Of a stretch of DNA of 64,000 bases, positions 34,831 through 47,016 are shown piece by piece. Position numbers and translations under genes: made by a program. The notes beneath the pieces were generated by a model. The model was not told the origin of the DNA. It saw only the letters and a program-made list of their open reading frames with translations, and made no database searches. The number at the start of each line of letters is the position of its first letter. Position 1 is the first letter of the stretch. The stretch covers positions 23,894,888-23,958,887 of the forward strand of contig NC_063260.1 in the NCBI RefSeq assembly GCF_019578655.1, read 5' to 3'. The DNA comes from Ricinus communis. Its lineage: Eukaryota > Streptophyta > Magnoliopsida > Malpighiales > Euphorbiaceae.

Positions 34831-37345
34831 AATGTAAAATAGCCTACGCGAAGCATTTGGAAATAGCGGCAACACTCGGTTTATGCCCATTTACATGTGC
34901 TCGCCAAGACCGTGCACATCACAAGGGAGACGAGGCGTAAACTGATGACATGACGAGGACCATGTGGCATCAGTTGTTTGCATGGCAGGTGCCATGTGTC
35001 AAAAAGAAAGCTGATGTGGTAAATGCCAAATGATGTGGCCTATCAGTTGAAGTAATGACGTGGCACAAACTACATGTATTTATAGGAGATATCTAATATT
35101 CCTGCTGCTAAAAATAATTTTATCTTTAGAAAACATTATTTTTTAGATATTTTTCGTATTTGATTACAATATTAAGAACCACTTAAAAAATATTTTTTTA
35201 ATATTTGAATAAAATTTAGATTTATTTTTTTCTAAATTAATAATATATACTATCAGATTTCATATATGTATTTAAAAGTATTTGTAATGTTGATTTATTT
35301 TTTGTCTTTATATTTAATAAGTGTCGAAAACCTAATATACGTATTTTTAATTATTGAAAAATAATTTTCTATTCAAAATGGAAAGTTATTTTTTAATATT
35401 TTGAAATGAATTTCTTCTGACTAGTAAATTATTTTTCTTTGGTGATCTAAACATTAAAAGATAAAAAAATATTTTTCAAAATAATATTTTCTGCAAATAA
35501 ACAGGGTGTCAATCTATAATTACCTTTTGTTTTGTACGAAGTAAACTTTACTCTATTAATATCTATAAAATAAAATACAATTAATAAAATGAGTATAAAA
35601 TAAAAAATTAAAAAAATAATCATCTAAAATATCTGATATTGAACTAATAAAAAAATAGTTAATGTTATCTCAACAAATAATTTCTACGAGTCTTAAGAGA
35701 CAATTACACATGAGAAGTTGTAAAATAATGATTGAAATTATATTAGCATTTAATGTATTATATAGTTATTTGTAAAATTTATAATAAAGAAAGGCAAAAA
35801 AAAAAATATTGAATCAAATATTTTCATAAATTTCTGAATATTTTATAGTAAATCTAATTAAAAATTTAATCACATATTTAAATTAGAAAAATATTTTGTA
35901 ACCATTGTACTAAAAGTTCAAAGATAGAGAGAGCTATTTGTTTCAAATGTTATTTAAATATAAATCAATAGTAATAATATTTTCACGCACATGAGAATGA
36001 TTTTCAAATCTTAATTCACAGAATTAAATTGAGTAGCACCTATAGAAATAAGTAATGCACTTTTTTTCTCTGATATGTTAAATGTAAAATACAATGAAAA
36101 GGCAAAAACAATTTTAATAGGTTCAAAAACTTAACAAGTTTATCTTTTGCCTATGTTTATTCCAATTAGAGAGTTAAACAATTGCCTCTGATTCCGATAC
36201 CTGCCAATGTAGTGCCAAAGACATGCTGCCTCCAGCTTTTCGGTCTGTTTCTCATATCAGCCTTATTGAGCCCTTCCAAGCACAACACATACCGGTTTCA
36301 TGCCAATTGCCAAGTCCGAACCGGGTGCTTGTCAAGACTTGCCAATCCTGACGACTTAAGCTTGCAATACAATCAATCACCAAAGAGACCACTAACTGAC
36401 TACCAGTCCTGCTTCTACATTGCCATGTCGTATATGCATATTTCGTTAAATTGGGGAAGGGTGGTTATTCCGACCCCAACTCGTGCCAACTAGCTTAAGG
36501 GTTAGACACACGTCCATTACAGCGTCAATTGTATAATTATTATGATTCTCCATATACTTTCAGAAATGCAACAACGAGCAGCAGCAGCACAACTTCAGAA
36601 CAAAGTAACTAGATGAAATAAGACAAACCACACACATTAAATGAAATGATAAAACTCCAAGCTAACCGAATATTAATTAATTAATTAATTTTAATTATAT
36701 AATGATTTTTAGTCCCAGAAATAATGATATTAATTAGATTCTTAATATTAAATTTATATACAATTAAAAAATCTATTAATAAATATTTTAAAATAAATTT
36801 TATATTATTACATTAATAAAATCATAAACTACATAAAGATTTTAAGACGCTAAAAATATATTAAATTATTATTTTTAAAATATATTGAATAATTACAAAA
36901 ATATTGATAAATTTATTATTTTTATCTATAAATTTATTTTATTATTATTTATAATTAAAATATTAATAATAATTTTACAATGTGTGGAAAAACAATTAGT
37001 TCATATTAAACGGTTGGGGTTGTATGTAACCAATAGAAGTTGTAATTTTTTATCAGAAGAGTTTTGGTTAAAAATATCAATTAGCTGTTGCCAATGTGCA
37101 TATGACATACCGCGGTAACAACTGCATGTTAAACAGACCACATACTTCACTGGCATGACACGGCAACAGCCATGTTGGACTAAATATGACGTGGCTGCTT
37201 ACACATGAACAGCATGGCAGAAGAGCTGGTGTCATGCTGTGTGGGGCGGTAGAGATGGCGTGCTATGTGGGAGCGATACGTTATAGTTATAAGCCAAAAC
37301 ACACAGAATTGGACCCAGCAGGCACGAGCGACTCATGTGCGAAGA
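34831..37345. other. Intergenic: GC-richer islands around a very AT-rich core
   Basis: 34850-35070 is GC-richer and full of TGGCA/TGCCA motifs, including the palindrome CATGGCAGGTGCCATG at 34981-34996 and an ACGTGGC at about 35059. 35100-36180 and 36660-37000 are very AT-rich. A 103-codon open frame at 36182-36493 has no known domain. 37090-37340 is again GC-richer with GACGTGGC near 37188 and belongs to the HOP promoter side. Confidence 0.45.
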
Positions 37346-37358
37346 GAACATTCCAGAA
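37346..37358 (+). promoter_or_regulatory. Heat-shock element in the HOP promoter
   Basis: GAACATTCCAGAA is a perfect three-unit HSE (GAAnnTTCnnGAA) recognised by heat-shock factors. It lies 63 bp upstream of a TATA-like TATAATA at 37421-37427 and 151 bp upstream of the HOP start codon. HOP genes are heat-inducible in other plants, which fits. Confidence 0.75.
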
Positions 37359-37420
37359 GACCATTGTCCTTGAGGAACCACCAGAAGTCTCTGGTCCTCT
37401 CCTCTGTTTCCCCTTTGCCC

Positions 37421-37427
37421 TATAATA
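37421..37427 (+). promoter_or_regulatory. TATA box of the HOP gene
   Basis: TATAATA 82 bp upstream of the start codon; position relative to the HSE and ATG is typical. Confidence 0.5.
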
Positions 37428-37508
37428 ACACCTTATATTCACTTCTGCCCTTTCTCTGATAGCAAAAGAAAAAAAGGGAAATCACAATTTCCTGTTTTGT
37501 CCTTAATC

Positions 37509-40500
37509 ATGGCCGAAGAAGCGAAAGCCAAAGGCAACGCCGCTTTCTCAGCAGGCGATTTCACAACAGCAGTAAAACACTTCACAGAAGCAATCTCAAT
37601 AGCACCATCTAACCATGTCCTCTACTCTAACCGATCCGCAGCTCTCGCTTCCCTCCACAACTACGCCGACGCTTTAACCGATGCCAAAAAAACCGTCGAA
37701 CTCAAACCCGACTGGTCCAAAGGCTACTCTCGCCTTGGCGCCGCTTACTTGGGCTTAAACCAAATTCAAGATGCCATTTCAGCGTATAAAAAAGGTCTCG
37801 ATATTGACCCTAGTAACGAAGCCTTAAAGTCTGGTCTAGCTGATGCTCAAGCCAGGTCGAGTGCTCCCCCCCCGCCCCCGAGTCCGTTTGGGGATGCATT
37901 TAATGGACCGGAGATGTGGGCTAAATTGACGGCGGATCCGTCTACTAGGATGTATTTGCAACAGCCTGATTTTGTCAAGATGATGCAGGAGATTCAGAAA
38001 AACCCTAATAATTTGAATCTCTATTTGAAAGATCAGAGAGTTATGCAGGCTTTAGGGGTTTTGTTGAATCTCAAATTCAGAGCTCCTAATGCTGGCGCTG
38101 AAGATATGGAGGTGCCCCAGGAGGATGATCATTCATCATCTCCTCCACCTCAGGCTGAGCAGCCGGCTAAGAAGGCTCCTCAACCGGAGCCTGAACCGGA
38201 ACCAATGGACGTAATAACGGAAGAGGACAAAGAAGCCAAGGAGAGGAAAGCACAAGCAGTCAAAGAGAAGGAGTTGGGGAATGCTGCTTATAAGAAGAAG
38301 GATTTTGAAACTGCCATTTCGCATTATACTACGGCATTGGAGCTCGATGACGAGGATATCTCTTATTTGACCAACCGTGCTGCTGTTTATCTTGAAATGG
38401 GCAAGGTAAGGATTTATGTACTTGTGCTATTTATTCTTTTTTAGTTTTTGCATTGTTTCAAACTTAAAGCATATAGTTATTTCATATATTTGCTTTTCAG
38501 TTGCAATATCAATCATTGATATTGATATTAAGATTATGTTTATGTTAGATAGATTTCTATTCTCTAACATTATGCATAACTGATATACACACCCTCATGT
38601 TTAGGATAGTGAAATCATAGCATAATTCTGCCAAGTTCCTTTGCTAATATATATATTCTTCCAAATTATCAGTAACCCAGTAAACAACTTTGTCAAGTTT
38701 CTTGTACTGACATTTGTATTAAGTTGAAGTACCCAATTATAACAACTTAGGTGCTATATGGTTTGATATCATGCTTGTAATACAGAGTGCCAGATTTTCA
38801 AATATGGGGTTTGCTGTATTACTCAAGTAACTTGGTCCCCGCGATATTTATATTTTTAATAGTATTTTCACCAAAACCGAAGTATGCCAATTTTTTCTCA
38901 ATCAAATACAAAACTAAAATTTAGTTTTTTTTTTTTTTTTTTTACGGAAGTTTAATTTGAACTGCATCATTCATACTGCTTTGCAAATAAGTCCAGATAA
39001 CTTCTGTTTATAATATTAATCAAAATTTAATCATTTTATTAATTCCAGCCCTCTATTTCATTGTGTGCCATATAAATTGAGTACAAGTAGCCTGAAGTAC
39101 TAAACAAGAGGTCTTACACTTTTACTGTTGTATAATAAATTATGCTCTATGTTGATTTTTGCTTATGCTTTTTACAATAAGTGATAGTTATTCTTATTAT
39201 TTCATTAACCTCCAATAATCTTACTGCAATTTTAGTATGAGGATTGTATAAAAGACTGTGACAAGGCTGTTGAGAGGGGAAGAGAACTTAGATCAGACTT
39301 CAAGATGATAGCTAGAGCTTTGACAAGGAAGGGAACTGCCTTGGTGAAAATGGCAAAATCCTCGAAGGACTATGATTCTGCTATTGAGACATTCCAGAAA
39401 GCTCTTACTGAGCACCGCAATCCAGAGACATTGAAGAAACTAAATGAAGCAGAGAGAGCAAAGAAGGAACTTGAGCAACAAGAATACTTTGATCCTAAGT
39501 TGGCTGATGAGGAACGTGAGAAAGGTAACTCTTTCTATCAAAGTTTAGATGCATGCTTTCATTTATCCCATCCTCTAGCCACACTCGTCCAAAGTTGCAC
39601 GTAGGTGGATGCATAGATGTAACTTTCTACCTGCATTTAAACCTTTTTCTCCATACACATATTGCAGGCAATGAATATTTTAAACAACAAAAGTATCCAG
39701 AGGCTGTGAAGCATTATACAGAATCTTTGAGAAGGAACCCCGAAGATCCAAGGGTAGATAACACTTGTCTAAACATTTTGTTGTAGAGTGTCTTCTACGA
39801 GTCTGCTAACCTATGCTGACCTATAAATGCCTGGGCTTTTGCTGCTTCCTGATTTCAGGCATACAGTAATAGAGCTGCATGCTACACTAAACTAGGGGCC
39901 TTACCTGAGGGATTGAAGGATGCTGAGAAGTGTATTGAGCTTGATCCAACCTTTACCAAGGGTTATACAAGAAAAGGTGCTGTCCAATTTTTCATGAAAG
40001 AGTATGATAAGGCTTTGGAAACCTACCAAGAAGGGCTTAAACACGACCCTCAGAACCAAGAATTGCTTGATGGTGTGAGAAGGTAAGAGATTTTATCTTT
40101 AATAAAATGTGATTTTACATATGCTTCCTGTAATGAATGTGATGTGATTGTTCTCAAAGAAGAGATGCTAAATAAAGCTCCTAATCATCTTCAGATGTGT
40201 GGAACAACTTAACAAGGCTAGCCGTGGTGATCTAAGCCCCGAAGAACTGAAAGAGAGACAGGTTAGTTACTTTTCACTTTTGTCCAGAGATATGATATGG
40301 GAGTTGACCTAGCTGGTGATTGAGCACATTATGGGACATGGCCTAATATTTGTTCCGTCTTGCAGGCAAAGGCAATGCAGGATCCAGAAATTCAGAACAT
40401 TCTCTCAGATCCTGTCATGAGACAGGTAAGAATTTAAAGTCCTCATGTAGCTTTAAATTTCTCTCGGTTCCATTTATTGACACGCTTGAAATTCTTGATC

Positions 40501-40664
40501 CCAAAGTTTTGTATCTGCGAGGTAATGTTATTTTGGCTTAAATGTTGCAGGTGTTGGTAGACTTCCAAGAGAATCCCAAGTCAGCACAGGACCACATGAA
40601 GAACCCCATGGTGATGAATAAGATTCAGAAACTTGTCAATGCCGGAATAGTCCAGATCAGGTAG
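37509..40664 (+). CDS. HOP: Hsp70-Hsp90 organizing protein (HOP / STI1)
   Basis: Cytosolic co-chaperone that bridges Hsp70 and Hsp90 and passes clients between them. Seven exons: 37509-38405, 39236-39524, 39668-39753, 39859-40082, 40195-40261, 40366-40425, 40551-40664. All introns are GT-AG; the joined frame gives 578 residues, the usual plant length. TPR1 is at about residues 2-105 with the carboxylate-clamp residues Lys6, Asn10, Asn41, Lys71 and Arg75. A STI1/DP1 segment (about 133-190) follows, then a Pro/Glu-rich linker and a basic nuclear-import-like stretch (about 241-255). TPR2A (about 255-345) and TPR2B follow, with the final DP2 domain ending in NKIQKLVNAGIVQIR. The start is the ATG at 37509. 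The gene converges on the EF-G gene with 412 bp between stop codons. Confidence 0.96.
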
Positions 40665-41076
40665 ACTTGGAGACAGAACCAATTCCATGGACATGCATGT
40701 AGCCCTCTTTTCTCCTTACTGAATTGTAATCTCCAGTGTGGATCGGTTGCTGAAAACAAAATTAAGTTGGAAAGATTTTTGTTATGTTTTGTTTTTCTAC
40801 ATTTACTCCAGACATGTCGATGTTCATTTTCATTATCTCATTCGTATCATATTGGGGTAATCGGCCTACATTATTAAGAACACTTTCTTCTTATTTTTAC
40901 AGTGAGTTTCCCAGATTTAACAATCTTCTTAACATGTAAACTGTTATCAAGATGTATTCTTCATCAATCTCCTTTGCAATTATATATAAATGGATAAGAC
41001 ATAAAAACAAAACTGGTTTATTGAACTATTATTAGTAACAATTGGACAAAAAATAATGTCCCCTCTCTGGGAGGAA
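40665..41076. other. Convergent 3' flanks of HOP and EF-G
   Basis: 412 bp between two tail-to-tail stop codons. It must hold both 3'UTRs, so overlapping transcript ends are possible. Confidence 0.6.
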
Positions 41077-44000
41077 TCAAGCAGCAACCTCTTGCTCCTT
41101 TGCAGCAAGCTGGTTTTGAATGTGTTGAGGAACAACGTCAAACTTGGCTAAGTGCATGGTGTAGGATGCACGACCTTTTGTCATTCCCCTAAGAGTACTA
41201 ACATATTGGAACATCTCTGCCAATGGTACAAGAGCATCAACCACCTGTATTAATTCCAAATAATAGCATTACCAATTTGTTAATAAAATGCAGACTCGTA
41301 GGTATCCTATGTTTGCCAATCATAAATTGCAGTACAGCCCTAGTTGCCTATTACCTAGTATATTAAATAAATAATTAAAAACATTAGCATACCTTCAGGC
41401 CTCCAGGTTTGTCACCAAAGCTGTTAATCTGACCTCTCCTTGAGTTGAGATCACCAATCACATCTCCCAAATGCTCTTCTGGTGTGACAACTTCGACTTT
41501 CATGATCGGTTCTAGCATCTTTGGGCCAGCTCTCTTCATGCCATCCCGAAAAGCTCCCCTAGCTGCCAGTTGAAATGCCAAGACACTGGAATCAACATCA
41601 TGGTAAGAACCATCTACCAAAACGGCACGTACATCCACAACCGGAAAGCCTGCCAGCACTCCATTATTCATGCACTCTTCTAGTCCTTTCATGACCCCAG
41701 GAATGTATTCTCTGGGCACTGCGCCTCCCTTGATTTCACTTTTGAACTCATATCCACTACCAGGCTCCATGGGCTCGAATCGCATTGTTATATCAGCAAA
41801 CTGTCCTTGTCCACCAGATTGTTTTTTATGTACGTACTTCACTTCTGACACTTTTGAAATGCTTTCACGGTAGTTTACTTGGGGAGCACCGACATTAGCT
41901 TCCACCTATCCAAGTGAAACGTCGCACACTATTTCAGTACAAAACAAACATTCTTTTCTTGCAGATTTTAAAATTGTGGACAACTGGATGTCTCTCTGAG
42001 CAACAATACTAAGATTCTAAGCACCATATAACTGAAAATAAAATCAAGTGCGTTAACAATTAAAATTATAGTCCAGATCATATGCATATCGAGCATATAG
42101 AAACTATTTATGTTCTTTTCAGAACTTCAAAAGTATGAAAAACTGGTTGTCTGACTAAACAACAATACTAATGCTTTAAGCACCAAACAAGTAAAAATAC
42201 TTAGAAATCAAATAAATCAAGCGTGCAAAACTTAAAATTATACTGAAAATTAGATGTATGATGAGGGAAAACAAACCTTAAATTCTCTCTTGAGGCGATC
42301 TACAATAATCTCCAGATGCAGTTCCCCCATTCCTTCAATTACAGTTTGATTGATTTCTTCATCTCGTGAGAAGTGGAAAGAAGGATCCTCCTGAGCAAGT
42401 TTGATCAAACCGTTTGCCATCTTGTCAACGTCAGCTTTAGTCTTGGGTTCGATTGCAACCTTAATAACAGGATCGGGGAAGTCCATACGTTCAAGCACAA
42501 TTGGATTATCAGGATCACATAGTGTTTCACCAGTTATGGTATCTTTTAGACCTGCAAGGGCAACAATATCACCAGCCAAAGCTACCTTAACATCCTCCCT
42601 ACTGTTGGCATGCATTTCTAGAAGTCTTCCAATTCTCTCCTTCTTTCCTTTGTTTGCATTTAGTACATAAGATCCTGCAGTTAGCTTCCCCCCATAAACT
42701 CTCACAAATGTCAGGGATCCGACGAATGGATCGCTCATGATCTTGAAAGCTAGTCCAGCAAATGGTTCATCATCACTTGCGGTCCTTTCAATTGTCACTT
42801 CTGGGTTCTCAGGATCAGTCCCCTTCATCGCTGGCAAATCAAGAGGTGAAGGCAAATAATCAACAACAGCATCAAGCAATGGCTGAACACCCTTATTTTT
42901 AAACGCAGAGCCACATAAGACAGGTACAAAACTGCTTCCAATTGTGCCCTTCCTAATTAGTTTTTTAATAGTTTCCTCATCAGGTTCAACTCCTTCTAGA
43001 TATTTCTCCATAGCATCATCATCCAACTCAACTATAGTCTCTATCAACTGCGCACGGTATTCTTCAGCCAAGTCTTGAAGATCTGCTGGAATATTGTCGT
43101 ATGCAAATTTTGCACCTAATTCTTCTCCTGACCAAAGTATAGCTTTCATCTTTACAAGATCAACAACTCCTTGAAAATTATCTTCTGCACCAACTGGAAT
43201 TTGAATAACAAGCGGCTTAGCACCCAAGTTTGTAATTATCATGTCTCTTGTCCGAAAAAAGTTTGCTCCAAGGCGGTCCATCTTATTGACAAAGCAAATT
43301 CTAGGCACTCCATATTTATCAGCTTGCCTCCACACAGTTTCAGACTGTGGTTCCACACCAGCAACACTGTCAAACAGGCAAATTGCACCATCCAAAACCC
43401 TCAGTGCTCGTTCAACTTCAAGTGTGAAGTCGACATGGCCAGGGGTATCAATAATGTTAATGCGGTGGTTATTCCAAAATGTGGTGGTTGCAGCAGAAGT
43501 AATGGTGATCCCTCTTTCTTGTTCTTGCTCCATCCAGTCCATTGTAGCTGTTCCTTCGTGCACTTCCCCTATTTTATAGTTTCTTCCGGTATAGTACAGA
43601 ACCCGTTCAGTTGTAGTAGTTTTTCCTGCATCTATGTGAGCCATAATTCCTATGTTGCGGTAATCTTTCAATGGTATCGCACGCTTTGCCTCTGGCAAAA
43701 CAGAAGAAAGAAAACATGTTAACTAAAATGTGAAAAAAAATGGAACAAATAGCAACAAGAATGTGCATACAGTAATGTAAATGTTAGCAACCAAGCTATT
43801 CTGTGTGCATGAAAGAGCTTGCCTAATCAATACTGCATAAGAGTAAAATTGGCTCTTGCCAACAGTATGCTGCTAGGCATCCTGTAATTGAAGCGAAGTT
43901 ATAAAGGTTTTAGAGCAGGGATTCTTGGCAGTCTATATAATTTTTGTGAGTACGAAAATTTTGCAACTTCTTCTACAGATACATGGCCATTACTGGACTG

Positions 44001-44836
44001 CTTTCTAAGAACACATAATAAGCAGGGGAAATAATATTGGCACTCTCATATTAACACACTAATACACCAAACCTCATATTTCAAGCGCAAATCAATTGCA
44101 CACAAAATAGCACATGTACCATGAGCAGCCTGACTATAGATATATACACCTTCGATTACTCTATCCGGTGAGCTAAAAGGATAAAAAAAAAAAAATTAAT
44201 TTTAAATTTTCTGCTAGTGTTTAGTGAACTTAAAACAAAATATAAAACATAAAATAAATAAAACAACCAAACCCAACTCAAATGCCATCATCAAAAGTAT
44301 AATCAACTAACAAATAACCCAAATTCGATTATTTAAACAAAAGGTACACCCCAAAAATCTATACTTCTCAAAATACCTGCTAGAGTTGAATGAACCTGAA
44401 ACCAAATACGCAACACATAAACACACAAAACAGAGAAAACAACCAAATATTCAACTCAAGAAATGGGAGAAGTTCAACAGTTTAAACAGAAATGTACATC
44501 AAAATGGAATTAAAAAAGTCACCAAAGCAACAAAGGAAGCAAATTGAAAGAGAAAGAGAGACCGTCAGCAGCCATGGCAAAAACAGAGAAATTTCTCCTC
44601 CTCTGCTGTTGACGTGAAATGGCTTTAGTAGTAGACTGTAATCCAATACGCACGCTTCCCATGAAATGGGAAAGAGAAGAAGAGATAGAAGAAGCGGAAA
44701 TTGAAGAAGCTCGAGGAGGGAGACCCAGAAACCGAATTGGAGTGGAGAGAGAACTGGTTCTCCTTCTTGGAGACCCATTTACGCTGCTGAGTGAAGAAGA
44801 AGCAGAACCAGTTAATCTCACTGTTTCTGCTGCCAT
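41077..44836 (-). CDS. Chloroplast translation elongation factor G (SCO1-type)
   Basis: Plastid EF-G, the GTPase that drives ribosome translocation; the Arabidopsis gene is SCO1 (SNOWY COTYLEDON 1). Exons: 44563-44836, 42277-43691, 41393-41905, 41077-41244; the joined frame gives 789 residues. The first 90 or so residues are Ser/Arg-rich and poor in acids, a chloroplast transit peptide. GTPase motifs are AHIDAGKT (about 109-116), RGITI, DTPGH, NKMD and GSAF. Domains II to V follow, with GQFADI and [11 protein letters not shown] in domain IV-V. The protein ends [12 protein letters not shown] like plastid EF-G. Exon 1 ends GACG before a donor GTCTCTCT, a weak match beyond the GT. It was accepted because the split codon restores [15 protein letters not shown]. 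Confidence 0.95.
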
Positions 44837-45436
44837 TTTTGTATCTGCTAAGTGTTAGTCCAAGTCTTTCTTCCCCTCACTCAAAAGTCTCGAGTTTTTT
44901 TGTGGATGGATGTTATTAAGGGATAACCCAAAACACTTCCCTTCTTCGGCTCCGCCTATTTTCTCACATCCTCCAATTTATGCCTATTTTCGGTGAAGGG
45001 TTTTAAGAGAAAATTGGAATTTTCTATTGTTTGCCCTTTATTTTAACAGAAATGACCATATTGCCTATTCCCCAATTTGATTTTAACTTTTTTTTTTAAG
45101 TGTTATATGATATCATTTACATACATTAGCCCATTTTAGCAAAATTAAGTCTTACTCTCTTTCGTCTGATTTTATTTTAAGAAATCAAATGACAAATGAA
45201 ATAAACAATGATAGACTACTACAATGCTATAGTAATTAATCATATAAGAATTTCATTTTTTACCAGTGAAGTATTGTAAATGAATAAAATAATTATAATT
45301 ATGCACTATTACATTATAAATTTTTTAATGATTTATTAATTTATAGTATGCATGAGTTGTGTCTTAAAATATATCATTTTTAAAAAAAATTTAAAATTTC
45401 TCCTATGTAGCAAACGTATATTTTCTACACTAAAAG

Positions 45437-45440
<4 letters not shown>

Positions 45441-45488
<48 letters not shown>
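45441..45488. repeat. (AT)n microsatellite
   Basis: 48 bp of uninterrupted AT dinucleotide repeat. Confidence 0.97.
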
Positions 45489-45490
<2 letters not shown>

Positions 45491-46287
45491 ATAATATATA
45501 TTACATGAGTTTTACGAGAATATAAAGTTTTTCGAAGGATTAAAATTTCGTCACTTAAATATAATTTAAAAAAAAAAAAGAAAAATTCAATCTTAATATG
45601 CACAAGTAATCACGATTAGAGTTTAATGAAATAAATTTTTCTATTTTTTGATTCTTTTAGTGAAAATTTAAAATTGAAAATCATAAGACTTAGTAGAGTT
45701 TGTTGTTTTTCTTTTCCTTTCTAAAAAAATAGGAGTTTATTTTTATTTAAATAAACTAAGATAAAAAATTAATATTTTTGAAAAATTAAATTAAATTAAA
45801 TTAGTCTTCAATTTAAGTCAGTATTCTAAATATTCTAAATATTTTTTTTTAAATTTTAACCATTTAGAAAGCATAAAATTTAAAAATTTTAAATTTTAAA
45901 TTTTCTAAAAATTTAAAGTTTCAACAACATAACAGATGCTTAATAAAAAGATATTTTTCATTAAAATATATATATGTATGTATAAATCACAGATTTTTAA
46001 ACTATCAACATTTTTCATGTATACTGTTCCAATAAATTATTAAAAGCACAAACATACAGCAGAATAACTATGAGTAACTTTTAATAAATATGTGAATACT
46101 GGATGGGGATGATCAGAGGAGGTACCTGAAGAAATGACAATTATGTAATTTTGTAGATTCCGGTGACTAAAATTGTCAAATGGTAGAGGCCGAGTGATGG
46201 GGGAAAAATAGAAACTTATAGATAATTGAAGACCTTGAATAACAATGGCTAAAAAGCTGCCACATACCTCAAAATTTGTATCCTCAA

Positions 46288-46290
<3 letters not shown>

Positions 46291-46349
<59 letters not shown>
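46291..46349. repeat. (AG)n microsatellite
   Basis: About 59 bp of uninterrupted AG dinucleotide repeat. Confidence 0.97.
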
Positions 46350-46353
<4 letters not shown>

Positions 46354-46654
46354 GGGCCTTCCTCTGAAAAATTGCCTATCCAAACTTGAAGCTTAAACGA
46401 GCCCACATCCATCAATGAAACACACACCAATTCTAAGTTCTAACACAAGTTCTTAATTTTCCTGACCACATATTTAAGCTTCAAGATGTGCGTTTGCACA
46501 CAAACCCCAACAAGTCTTGATTTATGAACTCACAAATCACAATCATGGAATACTTTTTCTAGTCTATGCAACAAGATAATGGAAAGCCTATCTTGCAATC
46601 TCTGTCAGCTTCAAATATTTTACAGTATCAGAAGGGTTCCACTTCTCCTTCCTT

Positions 46655-47016
46655 AGCGTTGCCCGAAAATCCATCCAAGCAGGTAATATTATCCATCAAG
46701 GCACCACTAACCCAGGTTTTTATATCATTTATAGCAGGATCAGAAGTTGACCCTCCTCTAGCTCTACCCCTCTCGCCAAAGAAACCTTTCTAGCTCATCT
46801 GCAGTCTCTCTTGGCTTCAAAGTAACGGGAGCTAGCATTCTTGGTTTGTTTCTCATTTTGGTTGCATAGCTCTAGAGGGTGTCGTAACATAATTTAGGAT
46901 AGGTTGTTTTGCTGCAAGATGTCATGATTATGCACTGGGTATTTATAGTTTTGCTAGTTAATGGTGGAGTTGCTGAGCTAGAGAAAAAAAGAGAAGGGAA
47001 ATAGCTATTGCTGCAT
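46655..47016 (-). pseudogene. Pseudogene of the PMEI-domain family
   Basis: Minus-strand remnant closest to the intact gene at 48570-49220. It preserves TSCSKTTYPKLCYDTL, then an in-frame TAG, then SYATKMRNKPRMLA. After this it jumps to the equivalent of the SIGEMGR region, so about 45-50 codons covering the middle helices and third Cys are deleted. A frameshift follows, and the last part reads DIKTWVSGALMDNITCLDGF. The N-terminal signal region is also out of frame. Confidence 0.8.

Larger units (their letters stand above)
44837..46640. other. AT-rich intergenic spacer with microsatellites
   Basis: EF-G promoter side, then AT-rich DNA with no gene seen. It contains (AT)24 at 45441-45488 and (AG)29 at 46291-46349. 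Confidence 0.55.

Noticed and set aside
36182..36493. 103-codon open frame in a GC-richer patch
   Set aside because: No known domain or start context; kept only as part of the spacer description.
37497..37508. In-frame TTG upstream start for HOP
   Set aside because: The ATG at 37509 gives the standard HOP N-terminus; there is no reason to use a non-ATG start.
43171..43722. 183-codon open frame opposite the EF-G second exon
   Set aside because: It is the antisense shadow of a well-supported, conserved coding exon.
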